Below are positions 43,517 through 56,687 of a DNA stretch of 64,000 bases, in pieces; within the stretch, counting starts at the first letter, position 1; each line of letters begins with the position of its first letter. The DNA comes from Bipolaris cookei (lineage: Eukaryota > Ascomycota > Dothideomycetes > Pleosporales > Pleosporaceae). The position numbers were made by a program, and so were the translations under genes. Below the pieces are notes generated by a model. That model did no database searches. It was given only the letters and a program-made list of their open reading frames with translations, and was not told the DNA's origin. The stretch is from NCBI GenBank assembly GCA_002286855.1, contig NRSV01000017.1, positions 289,475 to 353,474 of the forward strand, given 5' to 3'.

Positions 43517-46500
43517 ATGCGCAATCTCAAGATTGTGGGGAGATCACTCCTGCGATTTACCGGAGAGGAGCCACTTCCACTCACGGCCACTGCCTGGGAT
43601 GCTGCATCCAATGCACTGATATGCGCTTTTGGCCCCTCGGAATCACGTGCGACTATCGAACTCAAAAGACTACACCACACACGCGCGAGTGGTCAGGAAA
43701 AACTTGAGAACATTGCGTCGTGGGACGCGCCCTGTCCATTGCCCTCGCTTACCCATGACGCCATCTTGAGTCTACACCATTTTTCCGATACCTCGACATC
43801 ATGTCTAATTCTAGCCGGTGGAGACATTGTGCTGGTTAGAGAAAACCCGTCATCGAATGAAGAGCTAGTTGAGATTGTGGGTTCAGTGGATGCAGGCATC
43901 TCTGCCGCTGCTTGGTCGCCGGATGAGGAACTCCTCGCTATTACCACTGAGGTGGATACGCTACTGCTAATGAGTCGTGATATCGAAAACATAGCCAGCG
44001 TCAACTTTTCCCCCGAAGATGTCAACGTATCCAGTCATGTCTCAGTAGGATGGGGAAAGAAAGAGACGCAGTTCAAAGGCAAAAGAGCTAGAGCACTCCA
44101 GGACCCAACAGTACCAGAGACCGTCGATGAGGGCGTGCTGAGTCCGCTTGACGATCGATCCGTCACTATCAGCTGGAGAGGAGATGGTGCTTGGTTTGCT
44201 GTCAGCAAAGTTGAAGAGGAGAAACGTCGCATGATTCGAGTATATTCCCGAGAGGGAACGCTGGATAGTGTGAGCGAGCCTGTTGATGGTTTGGAAGGAG
44301 CTCTTAGTTGGCGACCATCTGGAAACTTGATTGCCAGCACCCGACGTAACAGCGATAAGGTCGAAGTGATCTTTTTTGAGCGTAACGGACTTCGTCATGG
44401 CCAGTTCGATCTTCGATTTACTCCCGAGGAGCTTGCAACAATCGAAAAACCTGTAAAACTTGCATGGAATAGTGACTCTAACGTTCTAGCCGTTTCACAC
44501 ACAGACAAAGTTCAGCTATGGACAATGAGCAATTACCACTACTATCTCAAACAAGACCTACCATTCCCAGAAGTTGCTACGCAAACGGTTATGTGTAACT
44601 GGCATGCAGAACGTCCTTTGGTAGTAGCCCTTTCAACTCCGGGTAAGTGGTTTTTCCTAGTGAATTGCTATATAGTAGCTGATATAATAATAGGTGCTCT
44701 TGAGGTGCTCGAGTATGCATCCACGACCTCTACTGGCTCAGTTGCACCGCCAAATGATTTCGGCATGGTCGCATCAATAGATGGGTGTAAGCAATCTAGC
44801 TCACATATATCTACAGCTTTGTGGTTGACATCCATCAGTGGTCCTGAAGCTCACCCCGCTGCGCATTGCAAATGTCCCTCCTCCAATGGCATTCCACAGT
44901 TTGTCACTAGAGTTCAAAACCGTCGATGTTGCGTTGTCAAAATCAGGTACTCGTTTGGCTGTGCTTTCACAGCATGATCTATCGGTATACGCGCTTGATC
45001 TCAACAAGCGGCCAGTACCGAAGCCTGTCTTCCTCTGGAAAAGTGGTGCAGTCTCCGGTCACTGTCCACGCCACGTTACATTTGTTGGTGACGATCAAAT
45101 ATTTGTGTTGACAGACAGCTGGGAAGAAGATGAAAATTCCTTTTGGCGGTCTGAAGGGGAGACACTATTACCCCAGGGACCTATCATGGAAGCTGATGGC
45201 GCTTCTACTTTGCTCTCCAGCATAGACCATGAGGCACTTTACATCTTGCTTGAGAACGGTGCATTACACGAGATCAATGCAGATGAGATGACGGCGGACT
45301 TGCCTCCTCAGACATCACTTGTGAACAAGTTTCCTGCATTTGCACCTGAGGTTCAGGTAGTCAAGTTTGAAGGACAGGTGCGCAAATTACCCACAATTGA
45401 GTGATAGCAATGACTAATTTTTCCAGACATTGGCTTTTGGCTTGACCAAGAGCGGAGCCCTGTTCGCCAACGAGCGAATATTGGCCCGCAATTGCACATC
45501 TTTCGTGGTCACACCTGCGCATCTTATTTTCACGACGACTCAACATCTCCTCAAATTCGTTCACCTTTCCAATGTAGATGGTAAGATTAAATGTGCATAT
45601 GAACCTTGATTCTATAATTGACTTCTTCAGATCTCGAGGTGCCTGCAGATGAACCGCAAAAGGACGAGAGATGCAGGAGCATCGAGAGAGGCGCGAAGAT
45701 CGTTACTGTCATCCCCACAACCTACTCAGTTGTACTCCAAATGCCTAGGGGAAATTTGGAGACAATATACCCCCGAGCACTTGTACTTGCTGCGATACGG
45801 CGGAATATCGAAGCAGAGCGTTACGACGAAGCATTCTTCGCATGCCGTAGCCAGCGTGTGGATTTGAACATCCTCCACGATCATGACCCTAAGCGCTTTC
45901 TGGCAAGTCTTGAGAAGATCGTCACGCAGATTAAAAAGGTTGAGCACATTGACCTGCTCTTAGCTCAGCTCCGGTATGTAGAGCTACACCCTAGCAAGAC
46001 ACTGATGGCTAATACTATTAGCAACGAGGATGTCTCGGAAACCATGTACAACGAAACTCTTAAAACAAAGGAGCTGGCAGTAAAGTTGCGACTGTCACAA
46101 GAACAAGTGGAGAAAAAGGTTAACCGGATTTGTGATGCATTCCTTGCCGTGTTGGAAAAGCCTCAATACAAGAATGCTCATCTGCAAAATATCATCACAG
46201 CCCATGTTTCCAAGACACCTCCGGCACTTGAGACAGGACTCCAGATGATAGGACGTCTGCAAGGTGCTTGCTATGTACTCGTTTTCTGACGATGACTAAC
46301 GCAATTCAGAATCGAACGATCCTTTAACCTACAAAGCCGCTGAACACATCTGTTTCTTGGCCGATGTCAATCAGCTTTATGATACATCATTAGGATTGTA
46401 TAACCTCGAACTTGCATTGCTAATAGCTCAGCAGTCGCAAAAGGTAACTATACTTGCTTCCTCTTGTTTTGATATAATTCTAACTATGGCAGGATCCTCG

Positions 46501-47770
46501 AGAATATCTTCCACATTTACAATCCCTGCAAGACCTGCCCGAGACACGCCGAAAGTTCAGAATCGATGATCAACTTGGACGCCGAACAAAGGCACTCAAA
46601 CATCTTAATGACCTCCAAGCGTTTGACGAGGTACGGGAATACGTGCAAAAGCACGATCTCTACTCGGAAGCATTGAGTATGTACCAATACGACAACGCCC
46701 GTCTTCGGGAGATCATGCGCATGTATGCAAATTTCTTGAGTACGAACAACAAGAACAAGGAAGCTGCGATAGCATATGAATACTTGGGTGACCATTCTTC
46801 CGCATGGCCATGCTACCGGTCGGCCAACCTTTGGCGCGAAGCGCTATCATGTGCGGTGCTGGCTGAAGTCAGCGCTGACGAGCTCTCATCCATGGCAACA
46901 GACCTGGCGGAAGGTTTATCGGAATCAAAGGACTATCTCTCTGCAGCAACGATCACATTAGATTACCTGTCGGATCTTTCCTCTGCAGCTCGACTATTCT
47001 GCCGTGGCTGCTACTTCGCTGAAGCCATCCGCATAGTCACACTACGCCGCGAACCCAATCTCATTACTGAAGTCATCGATTCCGGCCTTGTGGAGCGCAG
47101 TGCGGACGTGACGGAATTCCTTGCCGATATGAAGGGTCAACTCCAAGCCCAGGTGCCTCGACTCAAAGAACTGAGGACCAAGAAGGCAGAAAACCCAATG
47201 GCTTTCTACGAGGGCATGATGGATGGTGGTGCCGACGCCAATATTCCCGACAATATCTCCCTCGCTCCGACCGACACTACTTCGGGCGGGACGTTCATGA
47301 CGAGGTACACGAACCAAACCGGTACGGTCAACACGACAACAACGCGTAAAACTAGTAAGAACAAGCGTCGCGAAGAGAGGAAGCGTGCTCGTGGTAAGAA
47401 GGGTACCGTGTACGAGGAAGAATATCTGACGAACTCTATCGAACGCCTGATTGAGCGCATCAACATTATGCAAGATGAGATTCAGCGTCTTGTAGAGGGT
47501 CTCATCAGGCGCGGTATGAGAGAGCGCGCGGACGCTGTGTCGAATGCTGTCAGTGAGGTCATGGAGAGATGCCAAGACGCTGTTAAGGAGATGTACCCAA
47601 CCGCGACCGACACGGCACCCGTTGAGAATGGCATTGCTGCTGAAGCTGAAACCGGTGTGCTGAAGCCGACTGGTGGTGATGCGACTCTATGGGATAGTCT
47701 GCAGGAGGTGGGAAAGAGGCGTGAGGCACCTGTCGTGAAGTCGTTTGAGCGATTGAGTCTTCTGGGCTAG
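43517..47770 (+). CDS. ELP1: Elongator complex subunit 1 (ELP1/IKI3)
   Basis: Scaffold subunit of Elongator, which modifies wobble uridines in tRNA. Seven exons: 43517-44642, 44694-44786, 44839-45377, 45427-45580, 45631-46263, 46310-46443 and 46493-47770. Introns are 46-52 bp. The product is 1318 residues. Two N-terminal beta propellers (about 1-750) include AAWSPDEELLAITT, LSWRPSGNLIAST and the LTPLRIANVPPPMA signature. A TPR-like helical array follows: PRALVLAAIRRNIEAERYDEAFFACR and YKAAEHICFLADVNQLYDTSLGLYNL. A basic tRNA-binding-type segment (RKTSKNKRREERKRARGKKG) lies at about 1178-1197. The C-terminal helices (IERLIERINIMQDEIQRLVEGLIRRGM) fit the dimerisation region. Confidence 0.95.
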
Positions 47771-48411
47771 ATGCTGTGGGCTAGTCATGTAAGATTGGTG
47801 CATTGAAATGTGATACAGTGATACTAGATTTGCGGAGAGTGATGCTAAAAAGGTAACAACAGAAGTGGTGAAGTACAAAGTGAAAACAACTCGACCTATG
47901 CTTCACAAACCTTTGCAGCACACTTCACTATCAACCTCATACTGGACAACCAACATGACGATAAAGTAAAGCACATATTTTGCGCCACCAATTTTATTCC
48001 TTGATAAAATCTAGTAATAAGTCAAGCGTCTAAGCCGATGCCATATCCTGACCATAAGCTAGGCAAGTCTCAGCCAGAAAAAGTCGCAATACTTCTATGT
48101 GGGTGAATACACCCATTACCTCAATATCAGTACAAAATCCTCATATCTTCTATCTCAGTAAATTACAATCATCTTTCCATCACAACAAAGAACTTTTCAA
48201 CCCTCAACCCTACTCCTCGATCTCATCATCACCAAACTCGCAACCTGCAGCACCATGAAGTCCAACCCTTCTTCACGCATAGCGTGGCAGACAAGAATCA
48301 TATTGTTACGATCAGTAGTGCTGTTCTGAACACCAACATTGGACTGAGTGCCAGTGCCGGTGGTTTGCTTAGACGTCGTAGTAGAAGAATCAGCAAGAAA
48401 GAAGCCGTAGA
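47771..48411. other. Convergent 3' region
   Basis: About 640 bp between ELP1 and the acidic protein gene. An open minus-strand frame from about 48445 down to 48197 reads into a plausible protein segment (see findings); otherwise no gene is seen. Confidence 0.45.
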
Positions 48412-49592
48412 TCATGCTGCGGATATCGGTTTCAAAGTGTCGAGGGTGTCGAGACCAGAGTTGCGGGGTATGTTGGACGGCGCGTTGGACGGCACAGCGA
48501 TCGGCGTGCTGGGTGGCGCAGGGGGCAGCATGTCGGGTGCCATGGGAGGCGATTGATTGTATGCCAAGTGCATGGCGACGACGTAGATTGGGGAAGGTAA
48601 GTATAAGGGGTGCGAGTCGAGATCGCTGCAACGTTCGGAGGAGTCGCCGGATTCGTTGTCATCGGAGTAGTCGAAGTTGTTGTTGTCAGTAAGTTCGTCT
48701 TCGTCATCGTTATTGTCTTTCTCTTCTTCTTCTTCTTCTTCTTCATCATCATCATCATCATCGTTGTCTTCAGAATCAGCTTCGTTATCGGAGTAGAGCT
48801 CGCTGCTAGTGGGAAATGGTGAAGGAGGCTCGGAGTCGGGCATACTGCCGACATCGTCGTTGTCAGCGTCGTGAACCTCGAAGGTACCATCGTCATAGTC
48901 GGAGTCAAAGGCGCTTCTGTACTCGAAGGAGTTGTCGTCAGAGGGAGATTCGCCCTTGTCGGAAGCATTGTAGTGATCGCCCTCGTCGAGAGCGTTGTAG
49001 TAGTCGCAGGAGTTAGGGATGTTGGAGATGTGGTCATAGATGAACGGGTCACTGTCATTGGAGTCGATCTCCCCATAAACGGGAGATGATGGACCCGTGG
49101 GATCGGCATAATGCTGCTCGTTGCTGTCAACAGCGAGACCAAGACTGTTGATTTGCTGGTCTGTGAAGACCAGAGCATCTGCGTCATAGCCATCGAACAA
49201 GTAGGCATAGTCAGGTTGCTCAGTGACGGGCTTGGTGAGCTGAGCAACTGGATTCTTGTACTTGGGAGCTGGTCTGTTTAACACACAAAAAAATCATGAT
49301 TAGCGGATATCTCAATTTGAAAGTGAGTGGAGTAAGTGGCTGACTTGGGAGCGCCGCCGTAGCCGGACAAAGGTCCCAAGGGGACCTCGAACGGCAGTGA
49401 CACGGGAGCGGCGTTGATTTCAGTCTCCGTCTCCACCTCGGAGTAGTTGATAGGAGACAGCATGAAGACGTCCTCGAAATCGGAGACGGGGACAGGAGAT
49501 GAGGGTGACGCAAGCGTCACAATCTCGGTGGACGGGGATGGTAGAGCAGATCTATAGCTGGGGGTTCCGTTAGTTTTAACCGCTGCTGTCAT
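48412..49592 (-). CDS. Acidic low-complexity protein, unrecognised
   Basis: Two exons, 49592-49345 and 49273-48412, with a 71-bp intron give 369 residues. The N-terminal 90 residues are Ser/Thr/Pro/Val-rich. The middle is strongly acidic, with an Asp/Glu run (DSEDNDDDDDDEEEEEEEE) encoded by a GAA/GAT repeat. No signal peptide or domain is recognised. The stop at 48412 may not be the true end. In the -1 frame the DNA continues as HFETDIRSMIYGFFLADS and ILVCHAMREEGLDFM, a pattern seen in fungal F-box/2EXR-like proteins. An unidentified intron or a frameshift could join the two. The C-terminus is therefore uncertain. Confidence 0.6.
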
Positions 49593-50664
49593 CCCGAGAG
49601 AAGTCGTTGTCGTTGCTATTGTTCGTCTGGATGAGGTTCGACAGGGCGGTGTAGTAGAAAAGAAGTGGGGTAGGATGCGGAGGGCGATATTATATATCTG
49701 TGGGGGATTGCCGTCAAGCCTGGGTCACCGCAGTGAGAGGTGAAGACGGATTGCTTCTTTTCCTCGGAGTGAAGATAAGTTTTAAGGCTACAGCGTGTAC
49801 TCCATGTGAGAGGCAAACGGCCAGCATGGGACAGGCCAGGCCAAGCACAGATCTAGCGAAAACAAAATGGGGGTGACTAAGACTTTTAGGATATGGTATT
49901 GGAATATGAGCTCAGTCAATTGCATTTGAAAAGAACAATATGTACGAGTGGTTGATTTTGAAGTTTGTCAGTGTCTTGATTTCAGTTCTGAGCAACGTGC
50001 CGTGAACTATCCTAATATATCAATCATACAGAACAAGTAAAACAGTCACATAAGTATCTCACCGCCCACATGTGTCTCACCAAAATAAAATCAGGCAGCC
50101 TTTTTCTCAATTCACTGCAGGTATACTCATTGGGAATTCTTACTGCCTTCGCCCATTGGCTATCTGTCAATGAATCATTTGTCAGTTCAAGTGTTTGAGT
50201 GAATACCAATGAGATAATGTGCTAATTCCTCTTGTTCACGTGGCAAAAATGTCGATGACAACAGCAGCAGCAATGGGTAGTGAAACTTCAGATCACGTCA
50301 TTGGTCTATCACTATTTGGGAGCCAGAAACAGCTCTCTCTTGGGAAGGACAAATTGACGAGTGGAATGAAATCTTCGGATGTAGTGTAGTTCGAAAACCT
50401 CGAGTCCAATTGTAGCGGATATCTTTATTCTCTACAACATGTAATGTTGAAAGGTCTGCATCCCTGTACCAACATTCACCCCTATGTTGAAAAGGTTATG
50501 TGATGATACCAGGAGTGGAATATACACCATCATGTGTTCAATAAAGTGTCTGAAAAAATCGAATAAGATTCTATACAAAAGATCCATCGAAACCGACTTC
50601 TATTCGCATGTCGTATAACACCAAATCGCTCAGAACGCCCGTCATGCAAACAGTGCACAAGTAA
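49593..50664. other. Intergenic, no gene seen
   Basis: About 1.1 kb. It holds the promoter of the acidic protein gene and the 3' flank of the desaturase gene. No recognisable coding sequence is present. Confidence 0.5.
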
Positions 50665-51881
50665 TCACAACACACCGGGAATAGGCCCCTTCTTCTCATT
50701 TGAACCCAGCTCCTCTTCATTCCATCCACCCCCACCACCGACCTTTCTTCCGCCCTCCTCCCTCTTGACTCTGCACCATAGGCTGATGTCCTTGTCCCAG
50801 ATGAACTGCCAAAGCACGTATACCCAGCTCTTGTGTTGGGGGAGATCCTTGTAAAAGTCGTGCGCAATCCTGTTGAGAGTGTGTAAGCGGGTCCATGGGA
50901 TTGCAGGGAAGTCGTGGTGCTCGTTGTGAAGACCAACGTTATAAGTCAACAAGTTGAGAGGCCCGTAGTATGAGTACGTTTCAGGCAGCGGAATCTTGTT
51001 GGCAGGGTTTGCGACATCCATATTGGGCTTCTCGAAAACGTAGTGCTCAGCAATGAAGTGGCCTGCGCAAGGGTGCAGGGATCCAGCAAGGAAGCTGCTC
51101 ATGATGAGATAACCCAATGCCCTTGCACCTGCGTATTGTACCAAAAGGTAATCAAAGGCCAGCTGTACAACAACATTGAAGAGGTGGATCTTGGTCATTG
51201 GCAGGCTGTATACGAACATGGGTCGTAGGGCGTAGAAAAGAATCTGGAAGGTCGCGAAAAACGCCTTTCCAGCAATCGAGTCAAGGAAGATGGCTTCGAA
51301 CGCGGTTGGCAGATCGGTATCAAGACCATTGACACCTAGCGATTTGTGGTGGGTGAGGTGGTAGGGCCTGAATGAGGCACTGTATGGGATGCCAATTGGC
51401 AGATTCGCAAAAATGGCAAAGAGCCGGTTTGCCTGTGGCGATCGGAAGGCCAGGTTGTGTGATATCTCGTGGATAGCAAGGAAGAGGTTCTGGTTGGCCG
51501 TGGCACCGACGACGTATGCTGTGAGGAAGAAGGGCCATGACAGCACAGGCGTGTTGCGGAGGAGGTATGCGCAGGCGACTTGTATCGAGACGACCAGCAG
51601 AACAACGTATTTGGTGAGTGGCTCGGGGCCACAGAGCTTAGTTACCTATGCACGGATTAGTCAGGAGATTCAATGATGATATCAGCTGATAGTGATACCT
51701 CTGGGTGAGCCTTGATAATGGCCATTCGGCGTGTTCTATGCGGCTCCTCAGTGTACGTCCAAAAGAAGTGGTCATGTTCGTTCTCGAATTTCGGCTCTTG
51801 CTGCTCGTCGGTCTTGACGGTAAAGCCGCGAGGCGCAGGGCTCTTTGAGGGTACGGTAGCGGTAGAGACCGAAGACCACAT
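50665..51881 (-). CDS. Sphingolipid delta-4 desaturase (DES family)
   Basis: This ER membrane enzyme introduces the delta-4 double bond into dihydroceramide, a step toward fungal glucosylceramides. Two exons, 51881-51699 and 51645-50665, with a 53-bp intron give 387 residues. The N-terminus has the lipid desaturase pattern (DHFFWTYTEEPHRTRRMAIIKAHPE..LCGPEPLTKY). Three histidine boxes are present: HEISHN (about 120-125), HLTHHKSLG and HNEHHDFP. Four or more hydrophobic segments lie between them. The C-terminus is Gly/Glu/Lys-rich. The ATG at 51881 was used because the frame upstream has no other ATG. Confidence 0.94.
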
Positions 51882-52213
51882 GGTTGCAGCTGTCAGGGAC
51901 AATTGCAGATTAAGTGTAGTGAGCAGAGGGGTTGAGCTGGAAGTTTGGTTTGTGGAGTATGGAGACCCTGGGCCTTGGCGCTTGAGGCGGTGGGCTCATA
52001 TCGCCCCATGGTTGGCTGATGATACCCACTCTGCTCTCCGCCACCCACCTACTAGCGCAGGAACCTGCATCCCCTCTTCCAGGCCTGGGTCACGTGCCCG
52101 CCTCTAGCCTGTGGACAGCTGTGTACCTACAGCGATTAGACCCTGATCCAGACTCTGCAAAGGTGCTGCATAATTAATGTTTACGGTTATACTTGTGTTC
52201 TTTTGTTCGATAA
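51882..52213. other. Desaturase promoter region
   Basis: About 330 bp upstream of the desaturase start. It contains a GTCACGTGCC E-box-like element near 52090. No gene is seen. Confidence 0.45.
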
Positions 52214-53337
52214 TCAATGGTATGTTTCCTCCCTCTTGAAATCGCTGACTTCTCGCCCTATCCCCTTCCAATTCCCCACTTCTTCCTCGCTCCTTTTTCT
52301 CCTTACAAAGCCCCACCTCCTCACTTCCACAAACCACACGAGCCCCCAGTAAACGACACACAGCGAGATGAGGACCCATGCCAGCCATGCGAGAAACAAC
52401 ACTGATCCTCCCTGCCGGACCTCGTCACCAACCTCATTAACGACCCTGTTGACCGCTGCAAACACCCCTGCTATCACAATGGTAAGCAGGGTGGCCGCGA
52501 GAAAAGCAAATATGCTTGCGAGGAGTGGCCACAGGATATTCATATAGGCTAGGATCCGAGAGTGTGGATAGATGATCCCTGGAATCGCCAATATCGTAGA
52601 TAAAAGGGACCCAACAAGCGAGACGATGAGTGATGCAAAAACAGCTATTCGCACGCTAGCCAAAGTGGTCGAAACCATCATAACTGATCTAATGCCTAAA
52701 CTCATAGATGCGGAGTCTGTGGTTGACGTGTCGCTTGAAGAGGCTGACACTGCTAATTCTGAGTGACCTGATCAGCGAGTACAATCAAATATTTGGAAAG
52801 AAAGTTTGCGCACCTGCAGCTACTGTGGCACAGCTCTTACATGTTCTCTCAAAGATATGGGAAGCGACTTCGCTACCATGGGCGAGAGAATCATAGCAGA
52901 CTTTGTGCAAGTAGAGGTGGTAAACGTTTCCTGATTCCGTAGTGTCCGTGGCTGAAGATGACTCGAAAGCTTTCGCATCTTGGTTTACTGGGATTTGGCT
53001 CTCGCTAGGAATGTATAACTGCAGCTGTGAGCCCGTGTGTTAACTGACATTGCCGGTAATAACTTACTGCTGCCAGATATTGCCTGCCAAAGGTATGTGC
53101 GTCATGCCCCGCCAGAACCAATGTCAGGGTCAAGACGAAACTCGCAATTGCAAGTACCATAGGAAATACTGCAGAAAACCGGTATTTCTTCAAGACCCTC
53201 TTTGGTGTTTTCGGTACTCCCGGCAGGGCTTTGTCAGTCGACTTTCGCAGATCTCCCAGATCGGGCTCGATATATGGCATGTCTTTGGAATACCGGATTC
53301 CATCAAGTTCCTGCATGATTTCCATTTGTGTCATCAT
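52214..53337 (-). CDS. SUR7/PalI-like four-transmembrane protein
   Basis: Three exons, 53337-53068, 53018-52814 and 52767-52214, give 342 residues. Introns are 49 bp (GTAAGT donor; an alternative acceptor six bases earlier would add two residues) and 46 bp (GTGCGC donor, ATCAG acceptor). The topology is cytosolic N-terminus, TM1 (FPMVLAIASFVLTLTLVLAG), a long outside loop with CYDSL and CKSC, then three more segments (VRIAVFASLIVSLVGSLLSTIL, YMNILWPLLASIFAFLAATLLTIVIAG, LAWLAWVLISLCVVYWGLVW). This layout matches the SUR7/PalI group of plasma-membrane proteins. I do not see a decisive signature, so the family is tentative. Confidence 0.68.
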
Positions 53338-54094
53338 ATTGCTCGAAAAGTGCTAGTGGTAGAACAAATAATAGAATATACTAATAGTAGCAAACGAGAG
53401 TGAGCAACGGCCCATAGAGATTGCAATGCGATTTAACCAAGAGTGACAACCTATGTACAATCGACCCAATATACAGTAGATATGACGTAACGGCTGCGTT
53501 ACCGGCAAATCATTTTTCTCATGTTTGAAGTACATGGATAACCGTAGTTGTGTTGTTGCGGGATTGCATGATCGATGTGTGGATCAGCGACATGGTACTC
53601 TACAAGCAAGGGATCATCCATCCCGTATCTGGTTGCTTTCGCGTCCTGATTTTCGAAATTGTAATCTAAATACGATGCAGGCAAAGTGGGCGATCGTCGG
53701 TACTTCACGCGGTGACGAACCTGGATATAGTGTTGCGCTGGTGAGACCAGCAGTGATCACCACATGTCCTAAGCTCGTAAATCCGAGTTATTGAACCTCT
53801 CTCGAAACAACCCGCATTCTCGTACGGATAGAAACTGATCCGCAATGGTGGTTAGCAGAGTTTTGTTCTCCGCGAGATCGCAGATTGTGGCGAAACGATG
53901 CATGTTTCAAGTGACGGATGATCACCTATGGCGAGCCAAGATGCCGCGGCCATCGTTGCGGCTGCTCTACGACACCGCTCGCATCGCTTACAAAATATGC
54001 GTTCATTACCTGCTACCTTCCAACATATATAAGATAAAATTTAGCGAGCAAAAGCCTTGTCACGTAAGTAAGAAAACCATTGCGGGAGTCTACA
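53338..54094. other. Intergenic, no gene seen
   Basis: About 760 bp between the SUR7-like gene start and the end of the transcription-factor gene. No recognisable coding sequence. Confidence 0.45.
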
Positions 54095-56687
54095 TTATTG
54101 GAAGGGCTGTTGTTGGGCATTGTTGTACTGCTGGACTTCAAGATGTGACATCATACCTTCCTGAGCATTGGTTAGCTCGAAGCTCGTTCCACACCAATTC
54201 GTAAACTTACCCAATCAAGAGGGATATTCAGGCTGTCCAGGTCCATGGGCATCTGGCTATAGAGAAGAGAGTGACTGTAACTGTCATCTCCAGTTGGGAA
54301 TAGATTTGATACATGACGTGTTGGCATATGCTCGTTCAACACAAAGTCTGGTGATGGATAGACATCGTTGTGTTCTAGTGTTGTAGCATCCACGGCTTGA
54401 AAACGTCAACTCATGATAATCAACTCACCCTCATACAAACACTTACAATGCGGGGGACTGTGCGTGTGGTCCTCGTATTCTCCTACTTTTGAAAGCACTA
54501 GTTTCACTGCAGCCACAACCTTTTTTGCCTCTTGAGATCTTTTGCTTGCTTTTAACCAGATATGGTAAGCGGAACGCAGCGACGCTACAATTTCTTCGCG
54601 TGTTGGCATCCCTACCTCCAACTGGCAGACTCCAGTCACCCTCCTATCAGCAACGATGGGCAACGGGGAAACCAAGTCTTCATCGAGGTCAAGAACTAGC
54701 ACACTAGTAGCGAGGAGAAAGTCCTGGGCAATAACAGAAGCCATGATTCTGAATAAGGCAGTCATGCGGAACTTCTACATTGAGCATAACGAGTTAGTAT
54801 CATCCCACGCGAATCGCATAAATGAGTTCCTTACCAATAAGCTATATTCATCCTCAGGCTGAATATCCGTATCCAGCTTAGTTTGGAATGAGAGCAATTC
54901 TATTGCAGCATTAAGACAGACCTTCCGCGAGTATTCGTAATGCTTATCAACTCTTCCAAGCTTGAGATACGGACGATGCAGCATCACTTGAGCCTTCAGA
55001 TAGGCCAATTCCAAGTAAGTATAACGCATCAAGCTCGACCTCAAGGAGGTATTAGCATTGTCTAGATTCTTGATTTCGAGACTCTTGGGGATTTGGCTGT
55101 AGACAGATCTCAGCGCTGTATCGGTGTCGATTATGGCCTTGTATGGTGGCTGCGGTGTAGCTTGTATCAAGTCCAGAATCTGCGCCTGGATCTTTCGAAC
55201 TCTGGTCAAAAGAATGAAATAGAGCAGCTGTGTGAGTTCTGCTTCTGGTCTTGAGGGTGGTAGTTCTGTCATGTCCTCATAGATGTCGTCCTGGTTTAGG
55301 TTTCGAGGCTCTTGGGTGTCGTACATATACGGTTGGATCATTCTTGGCAACCCCAGCTGTGCTGATGTGATAAGATCAAGAGACGTTATTGAAATCCACT
55401 TGCGTCGTCGCATTTCGCCTTCGAAAGGTGAGATGTTAGGAAACCTTGACGGATCCCTATGTAGCCCCACTCGAAACGCTAGTCTTATGAGCATGCCGAC
55501 GACCATGTATGAGCTGAATTGAGCATCGGTAGAGCGTGAGAACTCGCTGGCACAGTAAAGGAAAAACGTTTCAATCGTCGCTGGCGGGCATTTCGTATAG
55601 TTAGCAAGGATCATACACTGTACGGCTTTCTCGCGATAGAAATTTGTACGTGCCAAGTATAGGCTCTGGGTATAATTAGGCTCCAGGCCAACGCTGTTTA
55701 ACACGTGCCCATCGAAAGTCGCCTGAAATCGAGCACCAGTGGCAAGAATAGCGTAGAGAAGTCCCATCCACATGGTCGGTGTTTCAAATGGATTCAGCCA
55801 GAAGTTTTCATACTAAATAATGTTAATTTTTCGACTCAGCAAGCAGGTACATTCACGATGGGAGACTTGCTTGCTTGACAAATGTCGGCTTGTGCAAAAA
55901 AGCTTGTTTGTTTAGTGCATTGATCTATCTGCTTGATAGCTGCAGACTTACTTGCATGGGTCTCCAATGTTGTAAAGAAGGTCTCGATTAATTGATCTGC
56001 CTCAAGCCGCGGCGGCATTGCTGCAAGTATGTCTTCTTTAGTTGCAAACCTTTGCCGTCCAAATAGGATTTCTGGGCGAGACGCTTCTTCTAGTTCATCA
56101 CATCTTGCATCAGATGATGCGGGAATTTGATCGAGATGCTCACGCAATTCCGAAATCTGGGGCATGCTCAGCAGAGGGAATACGGTCACAAAGAAAGAGC
56201 CTCACCCCATCAAGAATGCTTGTCCAATGTTCGCTATTTGTGTAACTCGTAGTTTCATCATTGAACTTGACACGGTCCGGAGTTCCTGGTATCTCGTGGT
56301 AGCCATGGTCGTGATGCTGCTGCGTGTGGCTTGGAGTGGGTGAGACGTGATTGGCATCTTTACCACTCATGAGATTGGTGACAAGCTTCTCGAGCTGATT
56401 GATGCGATCATGTACACTGCTTGGGATTTTGGGTTCTTTTGGTGTCGACATGTTACGCACATACGTGCATGACAGTGAAAGCCCACGATCGACACAAGTC
56501 TTGCACGGCTGTTGACGATCGCATTTCAGTCTTCGACATGTTAGTATAGGTCCAGATAACTGTGTGTACTAGTTCCAAAATTTCGAAGCACTCACTTGCG
56601 TCGCCGACAAAGAGTACAGCTCAAGATGGGCTTGTCCCTTCGTCTGCTGGGGTGCACAAAACGCGCCGGTTGCGGGTCAGTACTCAT
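54095..56687 (-). CDS. Zn2Cys6 fungal transcription factor
   Basis: Eight exons: 56687-56596, 56530-56206, 56156-55952, 55873-55851, 55812-54835, 54774-54447, 54395-54211 and 54160-54095. The product is about 733 residues. The N-terminal zinc cluster has Cys at 24, 27, 34, 40, 43 and 52 (CX2CX6CX5CX2CX8C). A coiled-coil linker (RINQLEKLVTNLM) follows. The middle-homology (Fungal_trans) region contains YENFWLNPFETPTMWMGLLYAILATGARF, LYCASEFSRSTDAQFSSYMVVGMLIRLAFRVGLHRDPSRF and MRRRKWISITSLDL. The C-terminus ends in DWEGMMSH plus a Gln-rich tail. The 23-bp exon 4 and the 38-bp intron after it are uncertain; a GTGAAT donor would make the intron 44 bp. Target genes are unknown. Confidence 0.8.

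Noticed and set aside
48432..49247. 271-codon Thr/Ser-rich minus-strand frame
   Set aside because: It is a shifted frame of the acidic protein gene; its Thr/Met/Ser bias is the out-of-frame reading of GAA/GAT repeats.
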